Source: Alicyclobacillus hesperidum
GTDB taxonomy: Bacteria > Bacillota > Bacilli > Alicyclobacillales > Alicyclobacillaceae
NCBI RefSeq assembly: GCF_900107035.1
Contig: NZ_FNOJ01000003.1
Location: 62,001 to 126,000 of the forward strand
Length of the DNA: 64,000 nt
Direction of reading: 5' to 3'
The stretch's first letter is position 1, and every line of letters begins with the position of its first letter. Positions 28,006-35,241 of the stretch are shown one piece after another. A model generated the notes under the pieces. That model was not told the DNA's origin and did no database searches. It was given only the letters and a program-made list of their open reading frames with translations. A program made the position numbers and the translations under genes.

Positions 28006-29513
28006 ACCGATGGCACCTCCCCGGCTGCTACCAAATCGAATGCACGCTGCTCGCGAGCGCAGATGTCCAGATACGCCTGCAACGCTGCACAACGATCACT
28101 AGCCAACTCCATATCCGCACGCGTAGTCGCCTGCTCATCCTCGCACTTTGCGAGACAAGCGGCGACAAACTGTTCGGCCAAGTCGGCCGCGGTTGCCAAA
28201 GCATCCCGTTTAATGCGCGCGACGACATCTTTGACATACTGATATGGATACTGTGATGAAACCAAGGCACCAGGCTTCACGACACGCGAAACATATTCAA
28301 CATCGACGTCGATATGAATGGCAGCCGCACCATCGGCCAGTCGGGCGCTCGTGGCGGGATCGATTCCAGCCTGCCGCACATCGCTCGCGATTTGGTTGGC
28401 CAGTGGCGTCAAAAGATAGTTGTGGACGCGCTCTGCGATGTCTTTCGCGAACGCCTCTGCGCGCCGCAGCCGCTCAGCGTCGGTCTTCTGTGCGGATCGA
28501 AACAACCCGACCTTAAATTCTGGTCGCAAGCTTTCGACATAGATACGCCCCTTTTCGGTGGTATCATAGGGGGCAATTTGGGCGAGTTCAATCAAGCGCA
28601 ACCAGCTTTCACGCGTCGCCTGAGCCTGATCGCGCGCGGCTTGCATACCTGTGTCGTACTGCTCCCGTAGATGGCGTAGCTTTTCCGCTTCGCGATCCAG
28701 CCAACTTACCGCCTCGTCTGCAGAAAGCGGCGCACTCCCACAAGCCTTGGCGACAGCCTCGCCAGCAGCTTGGACAAGTGGATCAAAATAAGCTGCAACA
28801 CCTTCCTTGGCTACATCGACAAGGCGGCGGCGCACATTCTCGACGCCTCCGTTCGCCATTTCGGATTCGGCTTGTGCGACTAACCAGCTCCGCAATGCGG
28901 GCAGTTGGTTGTGCGGGGATTGGCCAACCGTAGTGAAGAAGATGGTATCCTCCGCAATGCCGTAATCCGCTAGAACGCTATACACGCTGTCGGCAAACTG
29001 GACAAATGGCAATTCGGACTCTAGATGCTTGTCAATTTGATGCACAACAAACGCGAGTCGTTTTCCCTCTTCGACAAAGGCGTGTAGCAATTCGAGATTT
29101 TCCTCGGCTTCGACGTGCTGATAGTCCGCGACAATCACGACGCAATCCGCCTGATACAAGGCGTTCATGGTGGCCTCTTTATGCCGCTCGTCCGTCGAGT
29201 CGATGCCAGGCGTGTCGAGCAACTGAAGCTGTCCAGTGCTCCCTGGCAGACTCATGTGCACGCCCTCGACGTCCGCCGTCGTCGGATTCGCTCCCGTTTT
29301 GAGGCGAGTGCCTGACAAAGCGCTCACCAAGCTCGACTTGCCGGCCGAGAACAAGCCGCAAAATGCTACCGTAAACGTCGATTCGGCAGCCGGATCGGCC
29401 AATATATCAAGCAGTCGGCGCGCATACACGCCGCCGCCAACGCTCTCCAACCACGCTGCGATCCGCTCGTATTGGCGCCCCATCTCCAGCGTGGATTCCA
29501 TCGTTTTTGACAT
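28002..29513 (-). CDS. Dynamin-like GTPase, first of a tandem pair
   Basis: The 503-residue protein has G1 CGLFSAGKSSLVSAL, G2 NPTTADVEG, G3 LLDTPGIDSTDE and VVHQIDKHLE near the G4 position. The rest is mostly helical, with a GAAAIHIDVDVEYVSRVVKPG segment that could be a membrane-contact paddle. The start at 29513 follows AGGAGAGGAG. Close coupling to the second GTPase suggests a heteromeric complex. The membrane process served is not shown by the sequence. Confidence 0.86.
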   Translation of the reverse strand: MSKTMESTLEMGRQYERIAAWLESVGGGVYARRLLDILADPAAESTFTVAFCGLFSAGKSSLVSALSGTRLKTGANPTTADVEGVHMSLPGSTGQLQLLDTPGIDSTDERHKEATMNALYQADCVVIVADYQHVEAEENLELLHAFVEEGKRLAFVVHQIDKHLESELPFVQFADSVYSVLADYGIAEDTIFFTTVGQSPHNQLPALRSWLVAQAESEMANGGVENVRRRLVDVAKEGVAAYFDPLVQAAGEAVAKACGSAPLSADEAVSWLDREAEKLRHLREQYDTGMQAARDQAQATRESWLRLIELAQIAPYDTTEKGRIYVESLRPEFKVGLFRSAQKTDAERLRRAEAFAKDIAERVHNYLLTPLANQIASDVRQAGIDPATSARLADGAAAIHIDVDVEYVSRVVKPGALVSSQYPYQYVKDVVARIKRDALATAADLAEQFVAACLAKCEDEQATTRADMELASDRCAALQAYLDICAREQRAFDLVAAGEVPSV

Positions 29514-29668
29514 CTTTGACCAAAATCTCCTCTCCTAGCTCCTGGCTCTTTGTTCATGATACGTGAAAACTGCGTTTCGCGCACGAGCTGTCTTAGATAC
29601 ATGCCGCAGTGCGCGTTTGCCAAATCAGCATACGATATCAGAGAACCGACGTGCAGGAGGTGAGGGGT

Positions 29669-30067
29669 GTGCGACTGCAATCCATCATCAAATTCGGCGG
29701 GCTTGCGTTCGATATCGCAAACGATGAAAAGGTGCAACAACTCGCCGGTATGGTGCACAGCGGGGCCAAGCGGAGGGGGCTTTTGCAACCGTGGACGCCA
29801 CCGGCGCAAGGGCACCCACATACACCTTATCCACCCGCCCACTGGCCCACGAGTAGCCAGCCCATACCGTTTGCACCGTCGCATGGAGCGCCGTCCCCGG
29901 CATCCCATTCCGCTAAGGCGGAGCCCGCTAAGGCAGAACCAGCCCCCGAGGAAGCAAAACCATCCGGGATGGATGGCTGGAACCTTGAAAAGTGGGTTAA
30001 CATGGATAATGCTAAAAAAGTCATCGGGTGGATGGGGACTCTGAATCAAATGCTGAACAAACCGTGA
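29669..30067 (+). CDS. Proline-rich small protein, unknown function
   Basis: The family is not recognised. The 132-residue protein has an N-terminal segment LQSIIKFGGLAFDIANDEKV, a central Pro/His/Ala-rich low-complexity region (HTPYPPAHWPTSSQPIPF), a repeat AKAEPAKAEPAPEEAKP and a C-terminal helix MDNAKKVIGWMGTLNQML. GTG 29669 follows AGGAGG by eight bases. It precedes the terpene synthase by 39 bp. The layout recalls small spore-coat or envelope-associated proteins of bacilli, but this is only an impression. Confidence 0.65.
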   Translation: MRLQSIIKFGGLAFDIANDEKVQQLAGMVHSGAKRRGLLQPWTPPAQGHPHTPYPPAHWPTSSQPIPFAPSHGAPSPASHSAKAEPAKAEPAPEEAKPSGMDGWNLEKWVNMDNAKKVIGWMGTLNQMLNKP

Positions 30068-30106
30068 CGTCCCCAAAAGCCGCGAAAGGGCCGGGAGGTC
30101 ATTGTA

Positions 30107-31165
30107 TTGGAAATTGGCACACCATCGCGACCAAGTCTCTTCCTCTACCGCCTCTTTCGCCATGTGATGCCGCTCGCACGCGCCGAACTTGCGCATTGGC
30201 GCGCGCGGGCTGCAGCCATTCCAGACCCCACATTGCGCCAACAGGCGTTAGCCAGCCTTGCGGACAAGCAATTTCACGCGGACGGTGGCACGGTCTATGC
30301 TGCTGGCAATCGACGCTACGCGCAAACACTGGTCAAAGTCATTGTTGCATTACAAACGATCAGCGATTACCTCGACAATCTTTGCGATCGCGCCAATGTC
30401 CTGGATGGCCCGACATTTCGCCAGCTACATTGGAGTATGCTCGATGCGGTGCGTCCCCATTTTCCCTTGCGCGAGTACTATGGGCTCTGGGGCAGGGTCG
30501 ACGACGGAGGTTATCTCGCTGAGTTGGTACAAACGTGCCAGCAAGGACTTACGCAATTACCCTATTACGCCGTTGTACAGCCGCAGGTCAGTTGGTACGT
30601 CGAACGTTATAGCGAATTGCAGGAACACAAACACATTCAGCACGCAATGCGCGAACAACGACTCATCGACTGGAGCACACCCTATCTGCATGACTATCCG
30701 GATACGAAGTGGTATGAATTTGCCGCCGCAACTGGCTCCACCTTGGGGATGTTTTCACTGTTTTTGGCTGCCACAGAACCCATTGAACAGGAAACTGTAC
30801 AGCTCATACACAAACACTACTTTCCCTGGATTTGCGGCCTACACATCTTGCTCGACTATTTCATCGATCTTTCTGAAGATCAACAGTCTGGCGACTTTAA
30901 CTTCGTGGCATGTTATGGGGATCCATCGCTCGCTTTCCACCGTCTCCGCCACTTTGCGCAGCAAAGTCGGCAGAGTGCCGAACACATTCCCATCGGCGGC
31001 CGTATTCACAAGTACGTCGTACAGGGGTTACTTGGTATGTATCTCTCCGATCCGAAAGTGGAGCAACAAGCGGACGTGCGCAAAGCCCGACGGCTGGTCT
31101 ACGCCTTTGGCCCTACCTCCATCATGTTCTATTTGGCAACTCACCTGTACCGTCGAATCGCCTGA
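30107..31165 (+). CDS. YtpB-like (DUF2600) terpene synthase
   Basis: The 352-residue protein contains VIVALQTISDYLDNLCDR, the marker of the DUF2600/YtpB family, plus HILLDYFIDLSEDQQSGDFNFV, a second Asp-rich block. In B. subtilis YtpB is a tetraprenyl-beta-curcumene synthase making C35 sesquarterpenes found in spores. The exact product here is inferred. The TTG start at 30107 follows GGGAGGT. It probably forms an operon with the proline-rich gene. Confidence 0.85.
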   Translation: MEIGTPSRPSLFLYRLFRHVMPLARAELAHWRARAAAIPDPTLRQQALASLADKQFHADGGTVYAAGNRRYAQTLVKVIVALQTISDYLDNLCDRANVLDGPTFRQLHWSMLDAVRPHFPLREYYGLWGRVDDGGYLAELVQTCQQGLTQLPYYAVVQPQVSWYVERYSELQEHKHIQHAMREQRLIDWSTPYLHDYPDTKWYEFAAATGSTLGMFSLFLAATEPIEQETVQLIHKHYFPWICGLHILLDYFIDLSEDQQSGDFNFVACYGDPSLAFHRLRHFAQQSRQSAEHIPIGGRIHKYVVQGLLGMYLSDPKVEQQADVRKARRLVYAFGPTSIMFYLATHLYRRIA

Positions 31166-31570
31166 TCAATCAGAAGGCGCCTTGCGGTGAATACGCACGC
31201 GCACGGTATCTAAAACACCGGGAATAGGCGCCCCCGGTTTTTCCACTTCCACCACAATAGAACGAATAAGTGGAAACTCACACAAAACCGTTTGTGCAAT
31301 CCGTTCGGCCAATGCCTCCAAAAGACGCTTAGGTTCCCCCTCCACGATCGTTTGCACGGCAGCATAGACATCAGCATAATTTACGGTCAAGCCGAGATCA
31401 TCGGCTTCACCCGCTCGACGCAAGTCGATAGACAACCAGAGGCTGACAATGAAACGTTGCCCAAGTTGCCGCTCTCCCTCGTACGCACCGTGGTAACCGT
31501 AAAAACGCATACCGAGCAGTGCAATTTCATCCAACAAAACATCGGTTTCCCCTGTCTTATTCACTTTCAT
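31166..31570 (-). CDS. folB: Dihydroneopterin aldolase
   Basis: The 134-residue folate enzyme carries LLGMRFYGYHGAYEGERQLGQRF, LTVNYADVYAAV and LLEALAERIAQTVL, the FolB substrate and catalytic blocks, and ends in the usual VEVEKPGAPIPGVLDTVRVRI. ATG 31570 follows GAGGGGGCAG and overlaps the end of the upstream YihY gene by 14 bp. The gene is separated from folE and from any folP or folK, which is unusual for bacilli. Confidence 0.93.
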   Translation of the reverse strand: MKVNKTGETDVLLDEIALLGMRFYGYHGAYEGERQLGQRFIVSLWLSIDLRRAGEADDLGLTVNYADVYAAVQTIVEGEPKRLLEALAERIAQTVLCEFPLIRSIVVEVEKPGAPIPGVLDTVRVRIHRKAPSD

Positions 31571-32426
31571 CTGCCCCCTCGCGTTCATTCCCCATCTTCT
31601 CGACGAGCGCCGCCACTTCCGCACCAAACAGCAGGATGATGAGTGCGATATACATCCACAATACGAGTAAAATCACGACGGTCAAGCTGCCATAGATGAA
31701 GTGGTAGGTCACAAGGTGACTCGCATAGACGACAAACAAGGTGCGAGCGAGATCGAGCAAGATGGTGGACGCCAATGCACCCAAAATGACGCTGTTGACA
31801 TCCACGCGGCGCGACGGCAGGTAACGATAAACGACGAAACTGGTCACAAATAAAGATAAGGGATACAGGATGCGAGTGATCCCACGCAGGCGCGAGACCC
31901 AAGCGGCAAGAAAGGAACTTGCCGATACATGCAGATGAACCATCGGAAAGATAGCCAACGCAATCGAACAGATCACAGCAAGCGCGATGAGCAGACACAA
32001 CATGATGGCCGCGACAATGCGTCGAGCCAAAAAGGAGCGTTGCGCCGTCACTTCAAAGATGCTATCCAGGGCCTGCTGCACAGCGATAAACGCGCTGGTC
32101 GCCGACCACGCGAGCGTAATCAAACTGACGAAACCAGCTCGTGCTCCGACTGTGCCCAGCTTTTCTATGTTATCTTGGAGAAAGTGGTTGGCATTCGACA
32201 CATCTGGGTAATAGGGCTTGAGCGCTTCGACCAAGAGCTTGACCACAGGCTGGTGCGGAACGGCCAAACTGGCTCCGAAGATGATCAGAATGAGGAGCGG
32301 AAACAACGAAAAAATGGCATAAAACGAAATCTGCGCGGCGAGCGATGCAATGTCGTGGCGAAACACGTTGACCAACAGCTGTGTCAAAAAGTCCCCGAAG
32401 ACTCGAACACGCGTGCGTACGCCCAT
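31557..32426 (-). CDS. YihY/BrkB-family membrane protein
   Basis: The 289-residue protein has about six membrane helices and family motifs AAQISFYAIFSLFPLLILII, WSATSAFIAVQQALDSIFE and YRYLPSRRVDVNSVILGAL. The old 'ribonuclease BN' label for this family is not supported, and the function is unclear. ATG 32426 follows GGGAGTG; GTG 32435 overlaps the rluA-like stop and is an alternative. It is coupled to the neighbours on both sides. Confidence 0.88.
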   Translation of the reverse strand: MGVRTRVRVFGDFLTQLLVNVFRHDIASLAAQISFYAIFSLFPLLILIIFGASLAVPHQPVVKLLVEALKPYYPDVSNANHFLQDNIEKLGTVGARAGFVSLITLAWSATSAFIAVQQALDSIFEVTAQRSFLARRIVAAIMLCLLIALAVICSIALAIFPMVHLHVSASSFLAAWVSRLRGITRILYPLSLFVTSFVVYRYLPSRRVDVNSVILGALASTILLDLARTLFVVYASHLVTYHFIYGSLTVVILLVLWMYIALIILLFGAEVAALVEKMGNEREGADESE

Positions 32427-32431
32427 CGCGC

Positions 32432-33391
32432 TCACTCCCGCAAGATAAATTCACCCACATGGCCGAACTTGTCCAATAGTGTGTCGCACCATCCCGCATC
32501 AAATGGCGCATGGATGTCGATCCACCGCTCGTCGTACGGGTGCCAGAAGCGCAAACTGGCCGCATGCAACGCAATTTGTCCTGGCGCTGGCCAATTGCCA
32601 AGCCCAGTTCCGCCATACCATGCATCCCCGACGATCGGCGCTCCTTGTGCCGATAAGTGAACCCGTATCTGATGTGTACGGCCGGTGGCCAGTTGCAATT
32701 GCGCCAACGACAGCTCTTTGCCCGCCTGTTCGCGTACGGCAAGCACCGTTACATGTGTACGCGCTGGCTTACCCGTGGATGCCACGCGAAATTTACCACT
32801 CTGATGGCGATCACGACCAATGGGTTGATCGATCACGCCATTGGATAATCGTCGCCCCCATGTGATAGCAACGTATGAACGCTGTATGGCCTTGTTGACA
32901 AGTTGAGCGTCGAGCGCTCTCAGCATAAAGGTGTGCTTGGCGTAGAGAACTGCACCGGTCGTCGGGCCATCCAGTCGGTGCACGTGCAGACCCTGCCCAT
33001 CACGTTGCGCCAGGTAACCCGCGACGATGTCATCGAGGGCGGTGACAGTTGGATCCTCCGTATGAATAATGAGTCCTGCCGGTTTGTTGACGACAAGAAC
33101 GTGATCGTCCTCGTACAAAACGGCAAGCTCTGGGGCGTTTGAAGAGGCAATCTCGCGCGTCGTCGGCCTCCCCCATGATGGATCCGCGAGCAAGAGACGG
33201 CCTCCTGCTGCAAGCTCATCGACAGGTTTCGCGCGATCCCGATTGTAGGTGACGCCGGCACGATGAAAAAGCTGGTTGATAAAGCCATGGGGAAGCCCCA
33301 ACCGCTCGCTTAAAAACCGCTCGACGGACCATCCGGCTGACGCTTTGTCCAGGCGTATGCTTAACAGACCAGATCGATACTGAACCTCCAC
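32432..33391 (-). CDS. RluA-family pseudouridine synthase
   Basis: The 319-residue protein has an S4-like N-terminus (WSVERFLSERLGLPHGFINQLF) and the catalytic HVHRLDGPTTGAVLYAK, where Asp is the nucleophile of the RluA/RluD class. GRTHQIRVHLSAQGAPIVGDAWYGG is also typical. The target uridines (23S rRNA or tRNA) cannot be deduced. GTG 33391 has GGGGAG at seven bases; ATG 33406 lacks a good site. Confidence 0.92.
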   Translation of the reverse strand: MEVQYRSGLLSIRLDKASAGWSVERFLSERLGLPHGFINQLFHRAGVTYNRDRAKPVDELAAGGRLLLADPSWGRPTTREIASSNAPELAVLYEDDHVLVVNKPAGLIIHTEDPTVTALDDIVAGYLAQRDGQGLHVHRLDGPTTGAVLYAKHTFMLRALDAQLVNKAIQRSYVAITWGRRLSNGVIDQPIGRDRHQSGKFRVASTGKPARTHVTVLAVREQAGKELSLAQLQLATGRTHQIRVHLSAQGAPIVGDAWYGGTGLGNWPAPGQIALHAASLRFWHPYDERWIDIHAPFDAGWCDTLLDKFGHVGEFILRE

Positions 33392-33474
33392 CGCAACTCT
33401 CCCCATCTCGACGCAGACATTGTAAGTATGTACCAGATCGTAGTCAATTCAATCCGCAACCCATCTTAACGGAC

Positions 33475-33517
33475 AAAAAAGGCGCCACTGGACGGTGGAC
33501 ACCGCTCCGGCGACGCC
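33475..33517 (-). terminator. Rho-independent terminator after nfu-like gene
   Basis: On the minus strand a GC-rich hairpin (GGCGTC…CGGTGTCCACCG…GGCGCC, 33517-33481) is followed by six T's (33480-33475). Confidence 0.75.
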
Positions 33518-33578
33518 TGCGATGAACTTGGGCAGGAAGGGAAACCCTTGGGATTCCCCACAATGCCTACTTGGTGTA

Positions 33579-33827
33579 TTACACAGCTTCCACGTATTCC
33601 ACGTCGGGTGCGACCTTCTTGATGGCTCGCTCAATTCCCATTTTCAACGTCATGACGCTGGCCGGGCAACCGACACACGCCCCTTGTAAGGAGACAAAGA
33701 CCGTCTTTGACAATTCGTCATACGACACAAACTCTACATCGCCGCCGTCCATTTGGATGGCGTCGCGAATCGAGTCGAGTGCCTCGCGAACCCGCGCTTC
33801 CGTGGAGGTAGCTTCATGTTCTGACAT
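33579..33827 (-). CDS. NifU-like C-terminal domain Fe-S protein (Nfu/YutI type)
   Basis: The 82-residue Nfu domain has QMDGGDVEFVSY and the CxxC pair in LQGACVGCPASVMTLKMGIE. Such proteins carry and deliver Fe-S clusters to targets, so this complements the suf cluster elsewhere in the window. ATG 33827 follows TTTGGAGGGG; the open frame upstream has no family similarity. It stands alone with its own terminator. Confidence 0.93.
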   Translation of the reverse strand: MSEHEATSTEARVREALDSIRDAIQMDGGDVEFVSYDELSKTVFVSLQGACVGCPASVMTLKMGIERAIKKVAPDVEYVEAV

Positions 33828-33981
33828 CGGTTCATCCCCTCCAAATATGTATTTAGCATACGCGCTACGGCGATCCGCATGCAAGAGGCGATTGCGTACA
33901 CGCCAAGTAGGCGTCAGGTCTGCAGACAAAGCACACGCGCGACACCTATTCCACTGGCGTCGCGCGACTCGACGATGGCCT

Positions 33982-34674
33982 TCAAAATTGAGGCATGCCC
34001 ATGGGGGGCATCCCTGTTCCAAAGCCTGGTGCGACTGACTGAGCAATCACCTTGTGAAACGCAATGGTATGGGGCTCGAAGCGAAAAACCTCCTGGAATC
34101 CCAAACTGCGCGTAAACGCAAGGCTTTGTTCGTTGTTGTCCTGCACGAACACTTCGAGCGTATGAATGCCCATCCGCCGCGCATCTTCTTCGATTTTGGC
34201 GATGGCCGCCTTGCCGATGCCAGCACGTTGGTACCGTGGCTGGATCACCATCGCGCTGATGTGCATCTTCCCATCATAACTCGTCAGATACGAATAGTAT
34301 CCAATTGGCTTGCCGTTTCGTTCGATGACAAATGTCGGCGCACCTGATTGGATGTACGTGCGAAATTGTTCCTCCGGGAACGGCTGTCCAAACGCCTTTT
34401 GATGCACATCGCCGAGTTCCGACTTCGTCAATGAAACGATAAAGTCGTCGTCTGCCGCAGTGCGCGGCCGATACGTGATTGTGACTGGATCCTTTGTAAC
34501 TGCCGGCTTTTTCGCCATTCGCTTCGCCTTTACAGCTGGCTTGCGAACCGCCGCCGGCTTTGCCTGGCGCGTTGAGCCAGGCACCATCAAATGGAGCGCA
34601 TGCGTCTGCATATGATGTCCGACCTCCCTGAACAATTGCCCACCGTCGACACCACACACTATGCAGACGCCCAT
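33982..34674 (-). CDS. GNAT acetyltransferase with N-terminal zinc-finger-like motif and basic linker
   Basis: The 230-residue protein has three parts. Residues 1-30 read VCIVCGVDGGQLFREVGHHMQTH, a CxxC…HHxxxH arrangement like a small zinc finger. Residues about 35-62 are Lys/Ala/Pro-rich (KPAAVRKPAVKAKRMAKKPA), like a histone-H1 tail. From about 65 a GNAT domain follows (VIQPRYQRAGIGKAAIAKIEE, VQDNNEQSLAFTRSLGFQEV), ending in a Gly/Met-rich tail GFGTGMPPMGMPQF. ATG 34674 follows AAGGAA at a longish distance. The substrate is unknown; the layout suggests nucleic-acid or protein targeting (inference). Confidence 0.82.
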   Translation of the reverse strand: MGVCIVCGVDGGQLFREVGHHMQTHALHLMVPGSTRQAKPAAVRKPAVKAKRMAKKPAVTKDPVTITYRPRTAADDDFIVSLTKSELGDVHQKAFGQPFPEEQFRTYIQSGAPTFVIERNGKPIGYYSYLTSYDGKMHISAMVIQPRYQRAGIGKAAIAKIEEDARRMGIHTLEVFVQDNNEQSLAFTRSLGFQEVFRFEPHTIAFHKVIAQSVAPGFGTGMPPMGMPQF

Positions 34675-34708
34675 CCATTTGCGATTCCTTCAAAACGAAG
34701 GAATGAGT

Positions 34709-35185
34709 TTACCGCTTGCGACCAAACCACCGACGCGGCGTGTTCGGCGCACTGGTTTCCTCACGCTGGCGCCGCTGTTGTGCGTTTTTCAGACGCTTGC
34801 TGCTCACTTCGGTGACGACACTACCAATGTAGTTCCCCATAATATCCATCTTGTATTTGCGATTGACCTCAATCTTGTCGTATTCCTCTTTTGTCGTCCG
34901 GAAGGTCACAGTCGTGACGCGGTTGACGTTCACCCCGCGCATGGTCTGTCCGACGCTCACTCGCCCCGTCACTTGGTAAGTCGGCAGTGGAACATACTTG
35001 CTGACTCCAGAGGGGCCGCGTTCACGCACGCGCTTTTTTGCCAGAACAAACACTTCATGACGCTCTTTATTCGCGAGGTACTGCTCGTCAAACTTGCGCT
35101 GGCGACGGCGCGCCCATAAATAGAAGAGCGTATAGACAATGATGAGAAATACCAAAACGCTCAATAAGATCAGCCAATATCTCAA
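34709..35185 (-). CDS. Hypothetical single-pass membrane protein
   Basis: The protein has about 158 residues: one N-terminal helix (YWLILLSVLVFLIIVYTLFYLW), a basic stretch (ARRRQRKFDEQYLANKER) and a soluble domain (YQVTGRVSVGQTMRGVNVNRVTTVTFRTT, MDIMGNYIGSVVTE), ending very basic (RRWFGRKR). The family is not recognised. TTG 35185 follows AGGGGGAT by about seven bases. ATG 35206 is possible but lacks a ribosome-binding site. It lies 56 bp behind pcrA. Confidence 0.7.
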   Translation of the reverse strand: MRYWLILLSVLVFLIIVYTLFYLWARRRQRKFDEQYLANKERHEVFVLAKKRVRERGPSGVSKYVPLPTYQVTGRVSVGQTMRGVNVNRVTTVTFRTTKEEYDKIEVNRKYKMDIMGNYIGSVVTEVSSKRLKNAQQRRQREETSAPNTPRRWFGRKR

Positions 35186-35241
35186 CGACAGATCCCCCTG
35201 CATCATCTATGCGATTGTGTTCCAACATGTTGTTGACTGGT

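Noticed and set aside
30258-31190. 310-codon plus-strand frame
   Set aside because: It is a +1 shadow of the YtpB-like gene and has no family features.
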